Notes: generated by a model not told the origin, from the sequence alone. A stretch of 64,000 bases of DNA from Xaviernesmea oryzae (GCF_900109605.1 NZ_FOAM01000012.1:124001-188000); one strand, 5' to 3'. Positions 1 through 8,575 are shown, counted from the first letter of the stretch. Numbers and translations are program-made.

Positions 1-406
1 TACCGGGAATGTAGCGCCGGTTCTGCACCACCGCATGCAGACGACCCGCTTTTTTCGACCAGGCGATCATGCTCCGCGCTTCGTCCAGCGAGGCCGCCAT
101 CGGCTTTTCCGACAGCACATGGCAGCCACGGGCAAGCGCCGTTTCCACCACCTCAGCGCGGGCCACCGGCACTACTACGTCGAAAACCAGCTCGGCACCG
201 GTCTCATCGATCACCGCGCCGAGATCGCTGCCGATCACCGCATTGGCCAAGCCGAACTCGGCAGCCAGCGCCTCGGCAGTTGGCGGGTGGAGATCCACAA
301 GGCCGACGATCTCCACGCCCGCGCTCAAGTCAGGGTGCTCGGCAATGGCGCGCAGCCAGCCTTTGGCCATGGCTCCGCAGCCGCATAAAACGGTTTTCCT
401 CGCCAC
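1..406 (-). CDS. Gfo/Idh/MocA-family oxidoreductase, N-terminal part (runs off window)
   Basis: The gene starts at a GTG (406-404) behind an 'aggagggg' ribosome site and continues past base 1 with no stop, so 135 residues are visible. The N-terminus has a Rossmann nucleotide-binding motif (TVLCGCGAMAKG) and about 95 residues in the family's E-K-P motif (SEKPMA), as in NAD(P)-dependent sugar, inositol or sugar-acid dehydrogenases. The substrate cannot be told from this part. It is divergent from a LacI-type regulator, and an 18-bp palindrome lies about 90 bp upstream of its start, so it is probably the first visible gene of the regulated sugar-type operon. Confidence 0.85.
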   Translation of the reverse strand, partial: MARKTVLCGCGAMAKGWLRAIAEHPDLSAGVEIVGLVDLHPPTAEALAAEFGLANAVIGSDLGAVIDETGAELVFDVVVPVARAEVVETALARGCHVLSEKPMAASLDEARSMIAWSKKAGRLHAVVQNRRYIPG

Positions 407-494
407 GAAACCCCTCCTCTGGGTCCGTTCATCCTCTCGTTCACGGCCGCTTTTCCAGCCCCGGCCGATCAGCGGCTCCTTCCGCATGCCGACG

Positions 495-512
495 ACCGTA
501 AACGTTTACGGT
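495..512. promoter_or_regulatory. LacI/GalR-type operator palindrome
   Basis: Perfect 18-bp palindrome accgtaaacgtttacggt with the central CG typical of LacI/GalR operators. It lies upstream of the minus-strand oxidoreductase (start 406) and about 640 bp from the LacI-type regulator, its likely cognate factor. Seen directly; the pairing with the regulator is inference. Confidence 0.75.
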
Positions 513-697
513 AATCTGCACGATCCATTTTTCCTGTCAAGCCGGAGAAGTGGATGCGCTGCGGCAAGATGAGATGCGGTGCGGCGGGCAGGTTAGGATC
601 GTCTAGCTGGAGGCCGCCGATTTTCCCAATATTATCTGAGTGTTGAGAGGCTATCCATCATTGGAACGCAGGGTACAAGACCGTACCGATTTGCGGA

Positions 698-909
698 CTT
701 GGCAACCCCTCATCCGACCCTTCTGGTCACCTTCCCCCCGCTGGGGCGAAGAGACATCGCGGCGCCATTCCATGCCACCTCTGCTGCAGCAAAACTGGTC
801 ATATAGCCTTTTTCTCAGCGCTCGATTAGGGGCGCCACGCTATCGTCTCGGTCTCTTCTCCCCAGCGGGGAGAAGGTGGCCCGAAGGGTCGGATGAGGGG
901 GTTGCCAAG
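698..909. repeat. Rhizobial intergenic mosaic-type palindromic repeat
   Basis: Two arms (698-755 and 851-909) are near inverted copies. The left reads 'cttggcaacccctcatccga' and then a 'cttccccccgctgggg' block; the right is its complement ending 'ggatgaggggggttgccaag'. Each arm also carries a small hairpin of its own. The ccctcat/cttctcccc sequence matches the rhizobial intergenic mosaic elements as I remember them. Related pieces occur near 22.8, 29.4, 34.1, 47.1 and 58.4 kb. Confidence 0.7.
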
Positions 910-1145
910 CCGTAAAACCTTCCATCTTGGACTATCTGCGAGGTTAGCTGCGAATCTGCATCGCCTTGCTCGCAAGCCCTTCCTTCGGGAGACCTTGCGG
1001 CGCTTTGAAATTACGCCCTCCAACGAAACGCCCGCAAAAACAACCTCGACCAGCCTCTCCCTATTTTGTTAGGCCCTGTTGGCGCATAGAGGATGGATGC
1101 GGGTCGAAGATGGGAACGATGCGCTTGGGGGAGATGGAAGAGGGC

Positions 1146-2189
1146 ATGAAGGGCATCAGGGCGCTGGCGCGTCATCTCGATATTTCGATCGGCACAGTCT
1201 CACGCGCACTGAACGGCAAGCCGGACGTAAACCCGGAAACCCGCGCGCGGGTGATGGAGGCGGCCCGTGCGCTCGGCTATACGCCCAACCAGTCCGGCCG
1301 CAGCCTGCGCCAGGGCGTGACCAATACGATCGGCTTCATGATCGAGATGTCGCCAGACGCTAACGCCTCCGGCGACGACTTCTTCATGGGCGTGTTCGAA
1401 GGCGTGCAGACGGTGCTGAACCGCCATCGGCTCGATCTCGTGGTCTTTCCCTGCCCGGCCGAGGAGAATCCGGTCGATTATCTCAGCCGCCTTGTCGGGC
1501 GTGGCATGGTCGATGCCATGATCATATCGGCCACGCGCCGGCGCGACGACCGGATCGACTTCCTGGAAAAGACGCAGCTGCCATTTATCGCGCTGGGTCG
1601 CTCCGAATCCGGTCCCGACATGCGTTGGATCGACCTCGATTTTGAAGGGGTTGCGCACAGCTCGGTGGCACGACTGGTCGCCAAGGGCCATAGGCGCATC
1701 GCGCTCGCCATTCCCGACGGCGACATCAATCTCGGGCATGTCTTCCACGATGCCTATCGTGCCGCGCTTTCGCAGCATGGGATCGCGTATAATCCGGCCC
1801 TCCTGTTTCGCGTCGCGCGCGTCCTTGAATGCGGGGACGATCTGGTCACGGCGCTGCTGGCACTGCCGGAGCTTCCGAGCGCCATTCTGCTGTCGAGCGA
1901 GGTCATGTCCCTGAGCCTCTATCGCAAGCTGCAGGAGCGCGGCATCCGACCGGGGCGCGACATCGCCGTGATCGGCTTTCGAGACAATCCGCGCACCAGC
2001 TTCCTAACACCATCTCTGACCTGCCATTCGATCTCGCTCTCCGATCTCGGCCAGACGCTGGCCGAAACCCTGCTCGCGGGGATCCCGGCTTTTGCCGATC
2101 TCTATCCGGGCCGTGACCGCAACCTGATCTGGCCGATGGCGCTGGTACAGGGCGAAAGCGACGATTTCGACATCGTGCCCGAGCGTTGA
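1146..2189 (+). CDS. LacI-family transcriptional regulator
   Basis: A 347-residue protein with an N-terminal LacI helix-turn-helix (residues 4-24, ARHLDISIGTVSRALNGK) and hinge (GYTPNQSGRSLRQG), then a periplasmic-binding-protein-like effector domain (TNTIGFMIEM onward). Such proteins usually bind sugars or sugar acids and repress adjacent catabolic genes. I chose ATG 1146 because family members begin a few residues before the helix-turn-helix. ATG 1134 or 1119 is possible, since the best purine-rich stretch (1125-1132) lies slightly far upstream. The divergent Gfo/Idh/MocA gene and the palindrome at 495-512 are the likely targets. Length is normal for the family. Confidence 0.88.
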   Translation: MKGIRALARHLDISIGTVSRALNGKPDVNPETRARVMEAARALGYTPNQSGRSLRQGVTNTIGFMIEMSPDANASGDDFFMGVFEGVQTVLNRHRLDLVVFPCPAEENPVDYLSRLVGRGMVDAMIISATRRRDDRIDFLEKTQLPFIALGRSESGPDMRWIDLDFEGVAHSSVARLVAKGHRRIALAIPDGDINLGHVFHDAYRAALSQHGIAYNPALLFRVARVLECGDDLVTALLALPELPSAILLSSEVMSLSLYRKLQERGIRPGRDIAVIGFRDNPRTSFLTPSLTCHSISLSDLGQTLAETLLAGIPAFADLYPGRDRNLIWPMALVQGESDDFDIVPER

Positions 2190-2255
2190 AGCCTGGCGCC
2201 AACCGTGCTTGGCCGTGATGTGTCGATGCCGCGCCATGCGGGCCCCCACCCTCAT

Positions 2256-2289
2256 CCCGTCATGCTCGGGCTTTCCCGAGCATGACGGG
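2256..2289. repeat. Perfect 15-bp hairpin between convergent genes
   Basis: Arms 2256-2270 (cccgtcatgctcggg) and 2275-2289 with loop cttt. It sits between the convergent LacI-type gene and the OB-fold gene. No T-run follows on either strand, so it is a poor Rho-independent terminator; it may be a bidirectional 3'-end structure or a short dispersed rhizobial hairpin unit. Confidence 0.55.
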
Positions 2290-2327
2290 AAAAAGGGATC
2301 AGGGACCCGCCGCCGGGGACGACTGCG

Positions 2328-3077
2328 CTATTGCGGCTGGGCGGGCGCTGCAGGAGCGGCCGGGGCTGGGGCAACCGGCGCCGGTGCCGCCGCGTCACCG
2401 GGTGCCGGCGGGGCAGGCGGCGCCATGCCGGCCGGGGGCGGCGGCGGGGGCTGGAGGCCGGCCTGATCGGGGCCCTGGTCGGGGCTACGCTCGGCACGCT
2501 GTGGGCCGCAATCCGCACCCGGGCCACCGCGGGGGCCGTCGCGCAGGGCACGCGGACCATCAGGGCCGCCATCGGGCCCACCGCGCGGGCCCCATGCGTC
2601 CGGGCCATGCGGTCCCGGCCCGTGGCGCGGCGGCGGGGGGCCAAGGCGAAGGCTCTCGGTCTTGCCATCGGCGCCCGTCAGGCTGCGGGCATGGAGAAAG
2701 CCGTTCTCGAAGCGGCCTTCGATGGTGATCGGCTCGTTCAGCGTCACCAGCTTGCCACCCTCGCCGGCCGGTCCAGTTTCCACCAGCGCACGGCCGCTTT
2801 CATCTTCCAGCACGAATTTGTTGCCGAAGATCTCGACTACCTTGCCCTTGAGGCTCACCATGGCATCCTCGCTGAGGGTGGATACGGTGGCCGGTACGGC
2901 CGGCGTGGTGTCGGTGGGCGGATGGGCCAGCTTCATGGCTGCGGCCCCGCCGGCGGTGCCGAGCGCGAGGGCTGCAATCGCCACGAGCCCGAGCCGGGCG
3001 CGGCCGAAGCGGCGCGGTTCGTGGGCGGCCGGAGCGGCGGGAACGGCCTGGGGGATCTTCGTCTCTTCCGTCGACAT
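2328..3077 (-). CDS. Single-pass membrane/exported protein with OB-fold-like domain and Pro/Gly/His-rich tail
   Basis: A 249-residue protein; the start at 3077 has a good 'aaggag' site. About 25 polar residues precede one hydrophobic segment (RLGLVAIAALALGTAGGAAA), then a small beta-rich segment (roughly residues 68-135, KGKVVEIFGNKFVLEDESG) resembling OB-fold proteins. The C-terminal ~100 residues are low-complexity Pro/Gly/Asp/His, then Pro/Ala. It is divergent from an OmpR-type two-component system, and repeats at 3134-3164 lie just upstream of it, so it is the likely target of that system. No function recognised; signalling or metal/stress binding in the periplasm is a guess. Confidence 0.7.
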   Translation of the reverse strand: MSTEETKIPQAVPAAPAAHEPRRFGRARLGLVAIAALALGTAGGAAAMKLAHPPTDTTPAVPATVSTLSEDAMVSLKGKVVEIFGNKFVLEDESGRALVETGPAGEGGKLVTLNEPITIEGRFENGFLHARSLTGADGKTESLRLGPPPPRHGPGPHGPDAWGPRGGPDGGPDGPRALRDGPRGGPGADCGPQRAERSPDQGPDQAGLQPPPPPPAGMAPPAPPAPGDAAAPAPVAPAPAAPAAPAQPQ

Positions 3078-3133
3078 GAACTGTCTCCTTTTCGTTCGAC
3101 AGCCTCTTTCTAGCAAAGCCCTGCCCTCGCCCC

Positions 3134-3164
3134 GCTGAACCGCGCGGTTCAGCTTGAGTTCAGC
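3134..3164. promoter_or_regulatory. Candidate OmpR-family binding region
   Basis: A perfect 20-bp palindrome (3134-3153, gctgaaccgcgcggttcagc) is followed by a second 'gttcagc' (3158-3164) exactly 11 bp after the first (3147-3153). Heptamers at an 11-bp period are typical of OmpR/PhoP-type response-regulator sites. It lies 57 bp upstream of the OB-fold gene and about 180 bp upstream of the response-regulator gene. That the adjacent regulator binds it is inference. Confidence 0.55.
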
Positions 3165-3343
3165 CATTTCCTCTTAGATCCCCGGCAGATCGGAGCGCCA
3201 AAGCGGCCAAAGCCGCTCCCCCTTTTCCCCGTCCCGCTCTAGATCAGGATGAAGATCGGCTGCCCGCGCATCAGGTTCATCTGTTGAATGGACAAGACGC
3301 GGCGCATGCACCCTTGAGATAAAGACAGAAAGAGGCTCCCATC

Positions 3344-4015
3344 ATGCGGGTTCTGCTGGTCGAAGATGATGATGATCTGGCCGAGCGGATTGCCACGCAT
3401 CTGCGCGCGGAAAATTTCGTGGTCGACCGCGCCGCCAATGGCGAGGATGCGCTGCATGCCGGCACCACCGAGCGCTTCGATGTCGCCATTCTCGATCTCG
3501 GCCTGCCGAAGATCGATGGCGTCACCGTGCTCAAGGGCTGGCGCGCCGAGGCCGCCAATCTGCCCGTTCTGGTGCTGACCGCGCGCGACGGCTGGCCGGA
3601 CAAAGTGGCGAGCTTCAAGGCCGGAGCCGATGATTTCCTCACCAAGCCCTTCAAGGTGGAGGAACTGGTGCTGCGGCTGCGCGCGCTGGTGCGCCGCGCC
3701 GCCGGCCATGGCAGCGCGCAGATCAGCTGTGGCCCGCTGACCTTCGATGCCCAGCTCGGCACCTTCGAACGCGACGGCCTGCCGCTGAAGCTCACCGCGC
3801 TCGAATGGCGCGTGCTCTCCTGCCTGATGCTGCGCAAGGAGATCGTCGTCGACCGGCGGGAACTGACCGAGCGCGTCTATGACGGCGATGCGGAAGTCGA
3901 TTCCAATTCGCTTGAGGTGATCGTGGCGCGTCTCCGGCGCAAGATCGGGCCGGAACATATCGAAACGGTACGCGGCCGAGGCTATCGGCTGACAGCAGGC
4001 GAGACGACGCCATGA
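3344..4015 (+). CDS. OmpR-family response regulator
   Basis: A 223-residue two-domain regulator. The receiver domain (1-115) has acidic pocket E7/D8/D9, phospho-acceptor D51 (AILDLGLPKIDG), conserved T79 and K101 (LTKPFK). The C-terminal winged-helix effector (about 125-220) ends in the usual VRGRGYRL segment. It most resembles the QseB/PhoP branch. Its stop overlaps the histidine-kinase start (ATGA, 4012-4015), so the pair is translationally coupled. The likely target is the divergent OB-fold gene. Confidence 0.92.
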   Translation: MRVLLVEDDDDLAERIATHLRAENFVVDRAANGEDALHAGTTERFDVAILDLGLPKIDGVTVLKGWRAEAANLPVLVLTARDGWPDKVASFKAGADDFLTKPFKVEELVLRLRALVRRAAGHGSAQISCGPLTFDAQLGTFERDGLPLKLTALEWRVLSCLMLRKEIVVDRRELTERVYDGDAEVDSNSLEVIVARLRRKIGPEHIETVRGRGYRLTAGETTP

Positions 4016-5550
4016 GCGGCAAGCCGAGCGACGGACCGGAGACGGGCGCGAGCTCGATCGACCGCATGGCTGAGAGCGTGGCAGTCTCTCCTACCAGCAG
4101 CCCGATCAAGACGCAGGGTCACTTGCGCGAAACGGCGGCGATCCAAGGACCGGCTCTTGGAGCACGCCGTCCCGTGTCCTCCACACGTGGACGGCGCGGC
4201 ATGCAGAGCCTCTCCGGCCGGCTTCTGATCTTCTCCGCCGCCTTCGTCGCGGCCACCATGGCGGCAACGGCGCTCGTTCTCTGGCTGATCGTCGGCCATG
4301 TCGTGCGCGAGCAGGTGGACCAGCAACTCGATGTGCAGATCGAAGCGCTGAAGGGAAGTTTGCGGTTCGACGCCGCCGGCACACCTCGTCTTTCGGCCAG
4401 CTTCGATAACCCGCCTTTCGATAGGCCTGGCTGGTTCTGGCAGATCGATACGCCGGATGGCCGATTGAATGCGCCGCCGCCTACACACGGACCCGGCCGC
4501 CGGCCCGGCCATGATCGGCCGGGCGGCCCACCGGACGCGCCGCCACCGGAGGGGCCGACACCGGACCTGACCGCTGCCGAGCGGCCCGGGCCGGCTCTGC
4601 ATCTGCGCCAACAAAGCGCGACGATCGACGGACGCGTGGTCACCTTCACCGCGTCTGCGCCGGAGGCTGCCTTGGCGACGCCGGCACGCGACGCCTTGTT
4701 CTGGCTGCTGCCGCTGATCCTGGCGCTGGGTCTCTTCCTGCTGATCGGCACCTTGCTGCAGATCCGCTTCGGCCTGCGTCCGTTGGCGGACCTGCACGGC
4801 GATCTTCAAGACATCGAGCGCGGCGCGCGCGACCGGCTGTCCGATATGCCGGTGCGGGAACTGGCGCCTGTGACCACCGAGATCAACCGCCTGCTGGACC
4901 AGAACGAGGCACGGCTCACGGAAACGCGGCTGCATTTCGCCAATCTCGCCCATGGACTTAAGACACCGCTTGCGAGCCTGCGCCTGGCGCTGGACCGGGA
5001 GACCGATCCGCAAGGGCGTCTTGCGGAGCTGGCCGAGCGCATGGAGCAACGCATTCGCCGCCATCTCTCGCTAGCGCGAAAGACGGCCGGCGGGGCGCTG
5101 ACATCGGCAACGCCGCTCTCTCCTGTTATCGCCGACCTCCTGGCCGTCCTCAGACGACTGTACGAAGAGCGGGCGCTTTCCGTGACCACAGCCGGTGTCG
5201 AAACGCTGAGCCTGCGCTGCGACGAAAAGGATGCGGAAGAAATTCTCGGAAACCTGCTGGACAACAGCTTCAAATGGGCGCGCAGCCAGATCGCGATTTC
5301 AGCGCGGCGGGATGGCCGCAATGCCATCTTGTTGATCGAGGATGACGGTCCTGGAATTTTGCCCGAGCGACGTGCCGAGGTGCTTCGCGCCGGCGCGCGT
5401 CTGGACGAGAGCATGCCAGGTGACGGATTTGGTCTGTCCATCGCGGAGGAACTCGTGACGCTCTATGGCGGGCGTCTGGAGCTGGGCGAGGGCGCGCTCG
5501 GCGGTCTCTGCGTGCGCCTCACCCTTCCCGCTCTCGAACAGGCGTCATAA
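4012..5550 (+). CDS. Sensor histidine kinase with Pro/Gly-rich periplasmic segment
   Basis: A 512-residue kinase. After a 63-residue polar leader it has TM1 (about 67-92), a periplasmic sensor (95-225), TM2 (about 228-250), a HAMP-like stretch, a phospho-acceptor box with H314 (LAHGLKTPLASLRL), an N-box (EEILGNLLDNSFKWA) and an ATP lid (IEDDGPGILPE). The sensor contains a Pro/Gly/Arg/His-rich tract (residues ~152-190) similar in flavour to the tail of the divergent OB-fold protein. The ATGA overlap with the regulator supports start 4012; M64 (4201) would give a conventional short N-terminus. QseC/PhoQ-like class by architecture. Confidence 0.9.
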   Translation: MSGKPSDGPETGASSIDRMAESVAVSPTSSPIKTQGHLRETAAIQGPALGARRPVSSTRGRRGMQSLSGRLLIFSAAFVAATMAATALVLWLIVGHVVREQVDQQLDVQIEALKGSLRFDAAGTPRLSASFDNPPFDRPGWFWQIDTPDGRLNAPPPTHGPGRRPGHDRPGGPPDAPPPEGPTPDLTAAERPGPALHLRQQSATIDGRVVTFTASAPEAALATPARDALFWLLPLILALGLFLLIGTLLQIRFGLRPLADLHGDLQDIERGARDRLSDMPVRELAPVTTEINRLLDQNEARLTETRLHFANLAHGLKTPLASLRLALDRETDPQGRLAELAERMEQRIRRHLSLARKTAGGALTSATPLSPVIADLLAVLRRLYEERALSVTTAGVETLSLRCDEKDAEEILGNLLDNSFKWARSQIAISARRDGRNAILLIEDDGPGILPERRAEVLRAGARLDESMPGDGFGLSIAEELVTLYGGRLELGEGALGGLCVRLTLPALEQAS

Positions 5551-5648
5551 CCCGGCGCCGGAAACCTCCATTGCTTTGACGATTGCGCCGCGACGGTTCG
5601 GCCTTTCACTCTCTTAATCGCTCCGTCCGTCGCGTTGACAGACCGCGT

Positions 5649-5664
5649 GTTGACAGCTGTCAAC
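5649..5664. promoter_or_regulatory. parS partition site upstream of repA
   Basis: The 16-bp perfect palindrome gttgacagctgtcaac fits the repABC centromere pattern GTTNNNNGCNNNNAAC. A half site (gttgaca, 5634-5640) lies 15 bp to its left. RepB should bind here. The rest of the 454-bp gap 5551-6004 holds no convincing gene; it presumably contains the repA promoter and leader. Confidence 0.85.
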
Positions 5665-5794
5665 TCAGATCCTGCCAACACGCCACGCGCCCTGTCGCCG
5701 ACCTGATGAATTCACGTCATACGACACAGGGGCCGACGCCGTCAGCCTCGTTCAAGGCGATCGACACCGCCATCATCCCCGTCACGCTGGATCG

Positions 5795-5811
5795 GCTTAG
5801 TCTTGCTAAGC
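5795..5811. promoter_or_regulatory. Inverted repeat in the repA leader (possible RepA operator)
   Basis: Arms gcttag (5795-5800) and ctaagc (5806-5811) with a 5-base centre, about 195 bp before repA. RepA of repABC systems represses its own operon, so this may be its operator, but no binding evidence is visible. Confidence 0.3.
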
Positions 5812-6004
5812 TGTCGAAACTTGCGTGGGGAAAGCCGCCTGAAGGCCTTGATCTTGACGCGACTCAGGCTGTGAGGCACCGTAACGCTCGCAAACGAATT
5901 TGCCTTGGCGAAGCGTAAGTCGCCAAATCGGCTGTTAGCACGGCTCGGCCGCGTATTTACTGCACGAGAGAATCGGTGAACAGTCACGAGAACGGACTCT
6001 GGGC

Positions 6005-7273
6005 ATGAATGACATGATGATCGATCGACGGCTGGAAGGCGATAGACTGGCAATCCCGGCGGATGAGGCCATTGCCGCGGATGCGCGTGCGCTCTCCGAC
6101 CAGCTGAAGGCCATGCGCGACCGCCTCTTCGCGCCGTCAGCACAAAAGACCTTGCGCAGCTTCACCTCGGGCGAGGCAGCGCGGCTGATTGGTGTCTCCG
6201 ATGGCTATCTGCGGCAATTGTCGCTCGCCGGCGAAGGGCCGCAGCCGGAAACCGGCATTGCCGGCCGTCGCTCCTATACGCTGGGCGATATCAACGCGCT
6301 GCGCCGGCATCTGAGTGAACAGGCGATTGCCAAGAACAATCTCGCCAAGGCACGCAGCTATATGCGCTGGCGCGATCCGGCACGTGGCGAGCATTTGCAG
6401 GTCATTGCCGTCACCAATTTCAAGGGCGGATCGGGCAAGACCACCTCCTCCGTTCACCTCGCACAATATCTCGCCCTGTCCGGCCTTCGTGTCCTGGCCG
6501 TCGATCTCGATCCCCAGGCCTCGTTGTCGGCGCTGTTCGGGTATCAGCCCGAGCTCGACCTGACCGGCAACGACACGCTTTATGGCGCCATCCGCTATGA
6601 TGCGGAGATGCGGCCGCTCGCCTCGATCATCCGCAAGACCTATTTCGACGGGCTCGACCTCGTTCCGGGAAATCTGGAACTGCAGGAATTCGAACATGCT
6701 ACGCCGCGCGCATTGTCGGAGCGTCATCAGGCCGTGGATGCGGGTCCGCTGTTTTTCGCACGCATCCAGGCGGCGCTGGAAAGCGTCAGCGACAATTACG
6801 ATGTTGTGGTGCTCGATTGCCCGCCGCAACTCGGCTATCTCACGCTGTCGGCCCTTTGCGCGGCGACGTCCGTGATCGTCACCGTTCATCCGCAAATGCT
6901 CGATGTCGCCTCGATGAACCAGTTTCTGTTCATGACGTCGGACCTGCTGGCCGTGGTGCGCGAAGCCGGCGGCACGCTGAATTTCGACTTCCTGCGCTAT
7001 CTCGTCACCCGCTTCGAGCCGAATGACGGTCCGCAGGCGCAGATCGTCGGTTTCATGCGCTCGCTCTTCGGCAATCGCGTGCTGACCTCGACCATGGTCA
7101 AGAGCACAGCCATCTCGGATGCAGGCCTGACCAAGCAGACGCTCTATGAGGTCGGCCGCGAGAATTTCACCCGTGCGACCTATGACCGGGCGCTGGAAAG
7201 CCTGAATGCCGTCAATTCCGAAATCGAAGCGCTGATCCATCAAGCCTGGGGACGCCAGGGGGATGGGCGCTGA
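6005..7273 (+). CDS. repA: RepA, ParA-type plasmid partition ATPase
   Basis: A 422-residue Walker-type partition ATPase, the normal size for RepA of repABC replicons. An N-terminal helix-turn-helix region (about 50-105, SGEAARLIGVSDGYLRQLSL) precedes the ATPase domain, with deviant Walker A (KGGSGKTT, starting at residue 140), Walker A' (LAVDLDPQASLSALFG) and Walker B (DVVVLDCPPQLGYLT). It separates replicon copies with RepB and represses the rep operon. Its stop shares one base with the repB start (TGATG at 7271-7275). The family and gene order are unmistakable. Confidence 0.97.
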   Translation: MNDMMIDRRLEGDRLAIPADEAIAADARALSDQLKAMRDRLFAPSAQKTLRSFTSGEAARLIGVSDGYLRQLSLAGEGPQPETGIAGRRSYTLGDINALRRHLSEQAIAKNNLAKARSYMRWRDPARGEHLQVIAVTNFKGGSGKTTSSVHLAQYLALSGLRVLAVDLDPQASLSALFGYQPELDLTGNDTLYGAIRYDAEMRPLASIIRKTYFDGLDLVPGNLELQEFEHATPRALSERHQAVDAGPLFFARIQAALESVSDNYDVVVLDCPPQLGYLTLSALCAATSVIVTVHPQMLDVASMNQFLFMTSDLLAVVREAGGTLNFDFLRYLVTRFEPNDGPQAQIVGFMRSLFGNRVLTSTMVKSTAISDAGLTKQTLYEVGRENFTRATYDRALESLNAVNSEIEALIHQAWGRQGDGR

Positions 7274-8358
7274 TGGCCGGAAATCGTAAGGATGCGTTGC
7301 GTTCGCTTTTTGCCGGTGGGCCGCTGAAACCCGCCGATATCATGCCTGTCCCCCATGATGGGGCAGATGCTCGCAGCGAAACATCACAGCACCATGACGC
7401 CGGGTTGACAGCTGTCAACCCATCCACAGACAAGAGCGTCGGCCTGCCACCCCGCACGGCCTCGGGCGCGGTCAAGGCCATGGGCCTGTCGCTTGGCGCC
7501 ATGACGCGCGAGGCTGAGGAAGCCAAGCAGCTACGCCAGGCACTGGCCGAGGGCGAGCGCGTGGTGATGCTGGATCCGCAACTGATCGACGGCTCCTTCG
7601 TCACCGACCGTCTGGCCGATGGCGAAAGCGGCGATCCGGATTTCGAGGCATTGGTCAAGAGCCTCGACGAAAGCGGACAGCAGGTGCCGATCCTCGTGCG
7701 CCCGCATCCCATGAGCCAAGGCCGTTTCCAGACTGCCTATGGGCATCGTCGCCTTGCTGCGTTGAAGCGGCTGGGGCGCAAGGTCAAGGCGATCGTTCGG
7801 CCGCTGACCGATGACGAGCTGGTGCTGGCCCAGGGCAAGGAAAATGCCGAGCGGCGCAATCTCTCCTTCATCGAGCGCGCGGTCTTCGCCAAGACGCTGG
7901 TGCAGCGCGGTTTTGCCCGCAAGCTCGCCGGCGACGCGCTGGGCATCGACAAGACCGAACTTTCCCGCCTGATCCAGGTGGCGGAGTCCGTTCCGGATGC
8001 GCTGGCCCGCGCCATTGGTCCCGCACCCAAGGCCGGTCGAAACCGCTGGATGGCGCTGGCCGCACGGCTGGGCGACGAACAGGCCTGCCAGCAGGCGCTC
8101 GAGGCTGCCGAGAGCGAGGCTGTGCGCCAGCTCGATAGCGACGGGCGCTTTGCCGCCGTGTTCCGTGCGCTGGATGAGCAGACGGAAAGCGATGGGGCAG
8201 GGGAGGCGCTGACGGATCGCGCCGGTCGGACGATGGCGCGGCTTTCGCGCGGGCGGACCTTGCGCATCGCCTTTGCCACGAGCGTGCCGGCTGCGCAGCT
8301 GGCGGAGATTACCGATGCCATTGCAGTGCTGGTGGCGGAGCGTTTGAAACAGGGCTGA
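7273..8358 (+). CDS. repB: RepB, ParB-type centromere-binding protein
   Basis: A 361-residue partition protein. The ParB nuclease-like domain (about 90-180, QVPILVRPHP...YGHRRLAALKRL) includes the conserved ENAERRNLSFIERA box; a helix-turn-helix follows (about 190-245, FARKLAGDALGIDKTELSRL) and then a C-terminal dimerisation region. It loads on parS and recruits RepA. A parS copy lies within its own coding sequence (7404-7419, residues ~44-49). Translationally coupled to repA. Length is normal for RepB. Confidence 0.96.
   Translation: MAGNRKDALRSLFAGGPLKPADIMPVPHDGADARSETSQHHDAGLTAVNPSTDKSVGLPPRTASGAVKAMGLSLGAMTREAEEAKQLRQALAEGERVVMLDPQLIDGSFVTDRLADGESGDPDFEALVKSLDESGQQVPILVRPHPMSQGRFQTAYGHRRLAALKRLGRKVKAIVRPLTDDELVLAQGKENAERRNLSFIERAVFAKTLVQRGFARKLAGDALGIDKTELSRLIQVAESVPDALARAIGPAPKAGRNRWMALAARLGDEQACQQALEAAESEAVRQLDSDGRFAAVFRALDEQTESDGAGEALTDRAGRTMARLSRGRTLRIAFATSVPAAQLAEITDAIAVLVAERLKQG
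7404..7419. promoter_or_regulatory. parS site inside repB
   Basis: Same 16-bp palindrome gttgacagctgtcaac as at 5649-5664; extended by two matching bases each side it is a 20-bp palindrome. It falls in the low-conservation N-terminal part of repB, where it encodes L-T-A-V-N. Confidence 0.82.
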
Positions 8359-8519
8359 TGCCGGGGGTTTTGACCCCGCTTTGCCTGATTGACACAGATT
8401 AGGGCCGCGGCTGCGTAAACGAGCTGCCAAAGGCCTTCACACCCATCCCGGAGGACGCATCAAAGCGCCGAGGGTGAGACCAGAGAGATCAACAAGGAGA
8501 AGGAAGACAGGAACAAGCC

Positions 8520-8575
8520 AAAAAAAAGGCCTCCAAAACGTCGCCATTCTGGAAGCCCTCTTCAATGTAGCAATT
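8520..8575 (-). ncRNA. repABC counter-transcribed RNA (incompatibility antisense RNA)
   Basis: On the minus strand a stem (8550-8557 with 8528-8535; one G-U pair) is followed by eight T's (8527-8520): a Rho-independent terminator. About 30 bp upstream on that strand is a -35-like TTGACT (8606-8601), placing the RNA start near 8572-8575 and its length near 55 nt, the size known for ctRNAs of other repABC plasmids. Such RNAs pair with the repC leader and block repC expression. The -10 is weak, so the 5' end is approximate. Confidence 0.72.

Noticed and set aside
2256-2289. Hairpin as a Rho-independent terminator for the LacI-type gene
   Set aside because: The stem is perfect, but no T-run follows on the plus strand (it is followed by A's), so it was kept only as a hairpin/repeat.
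5583-5918. 111-residue frame upstream of repA
   Set aside because: It spans parS and the repA leader, and its product has no recognisable features.
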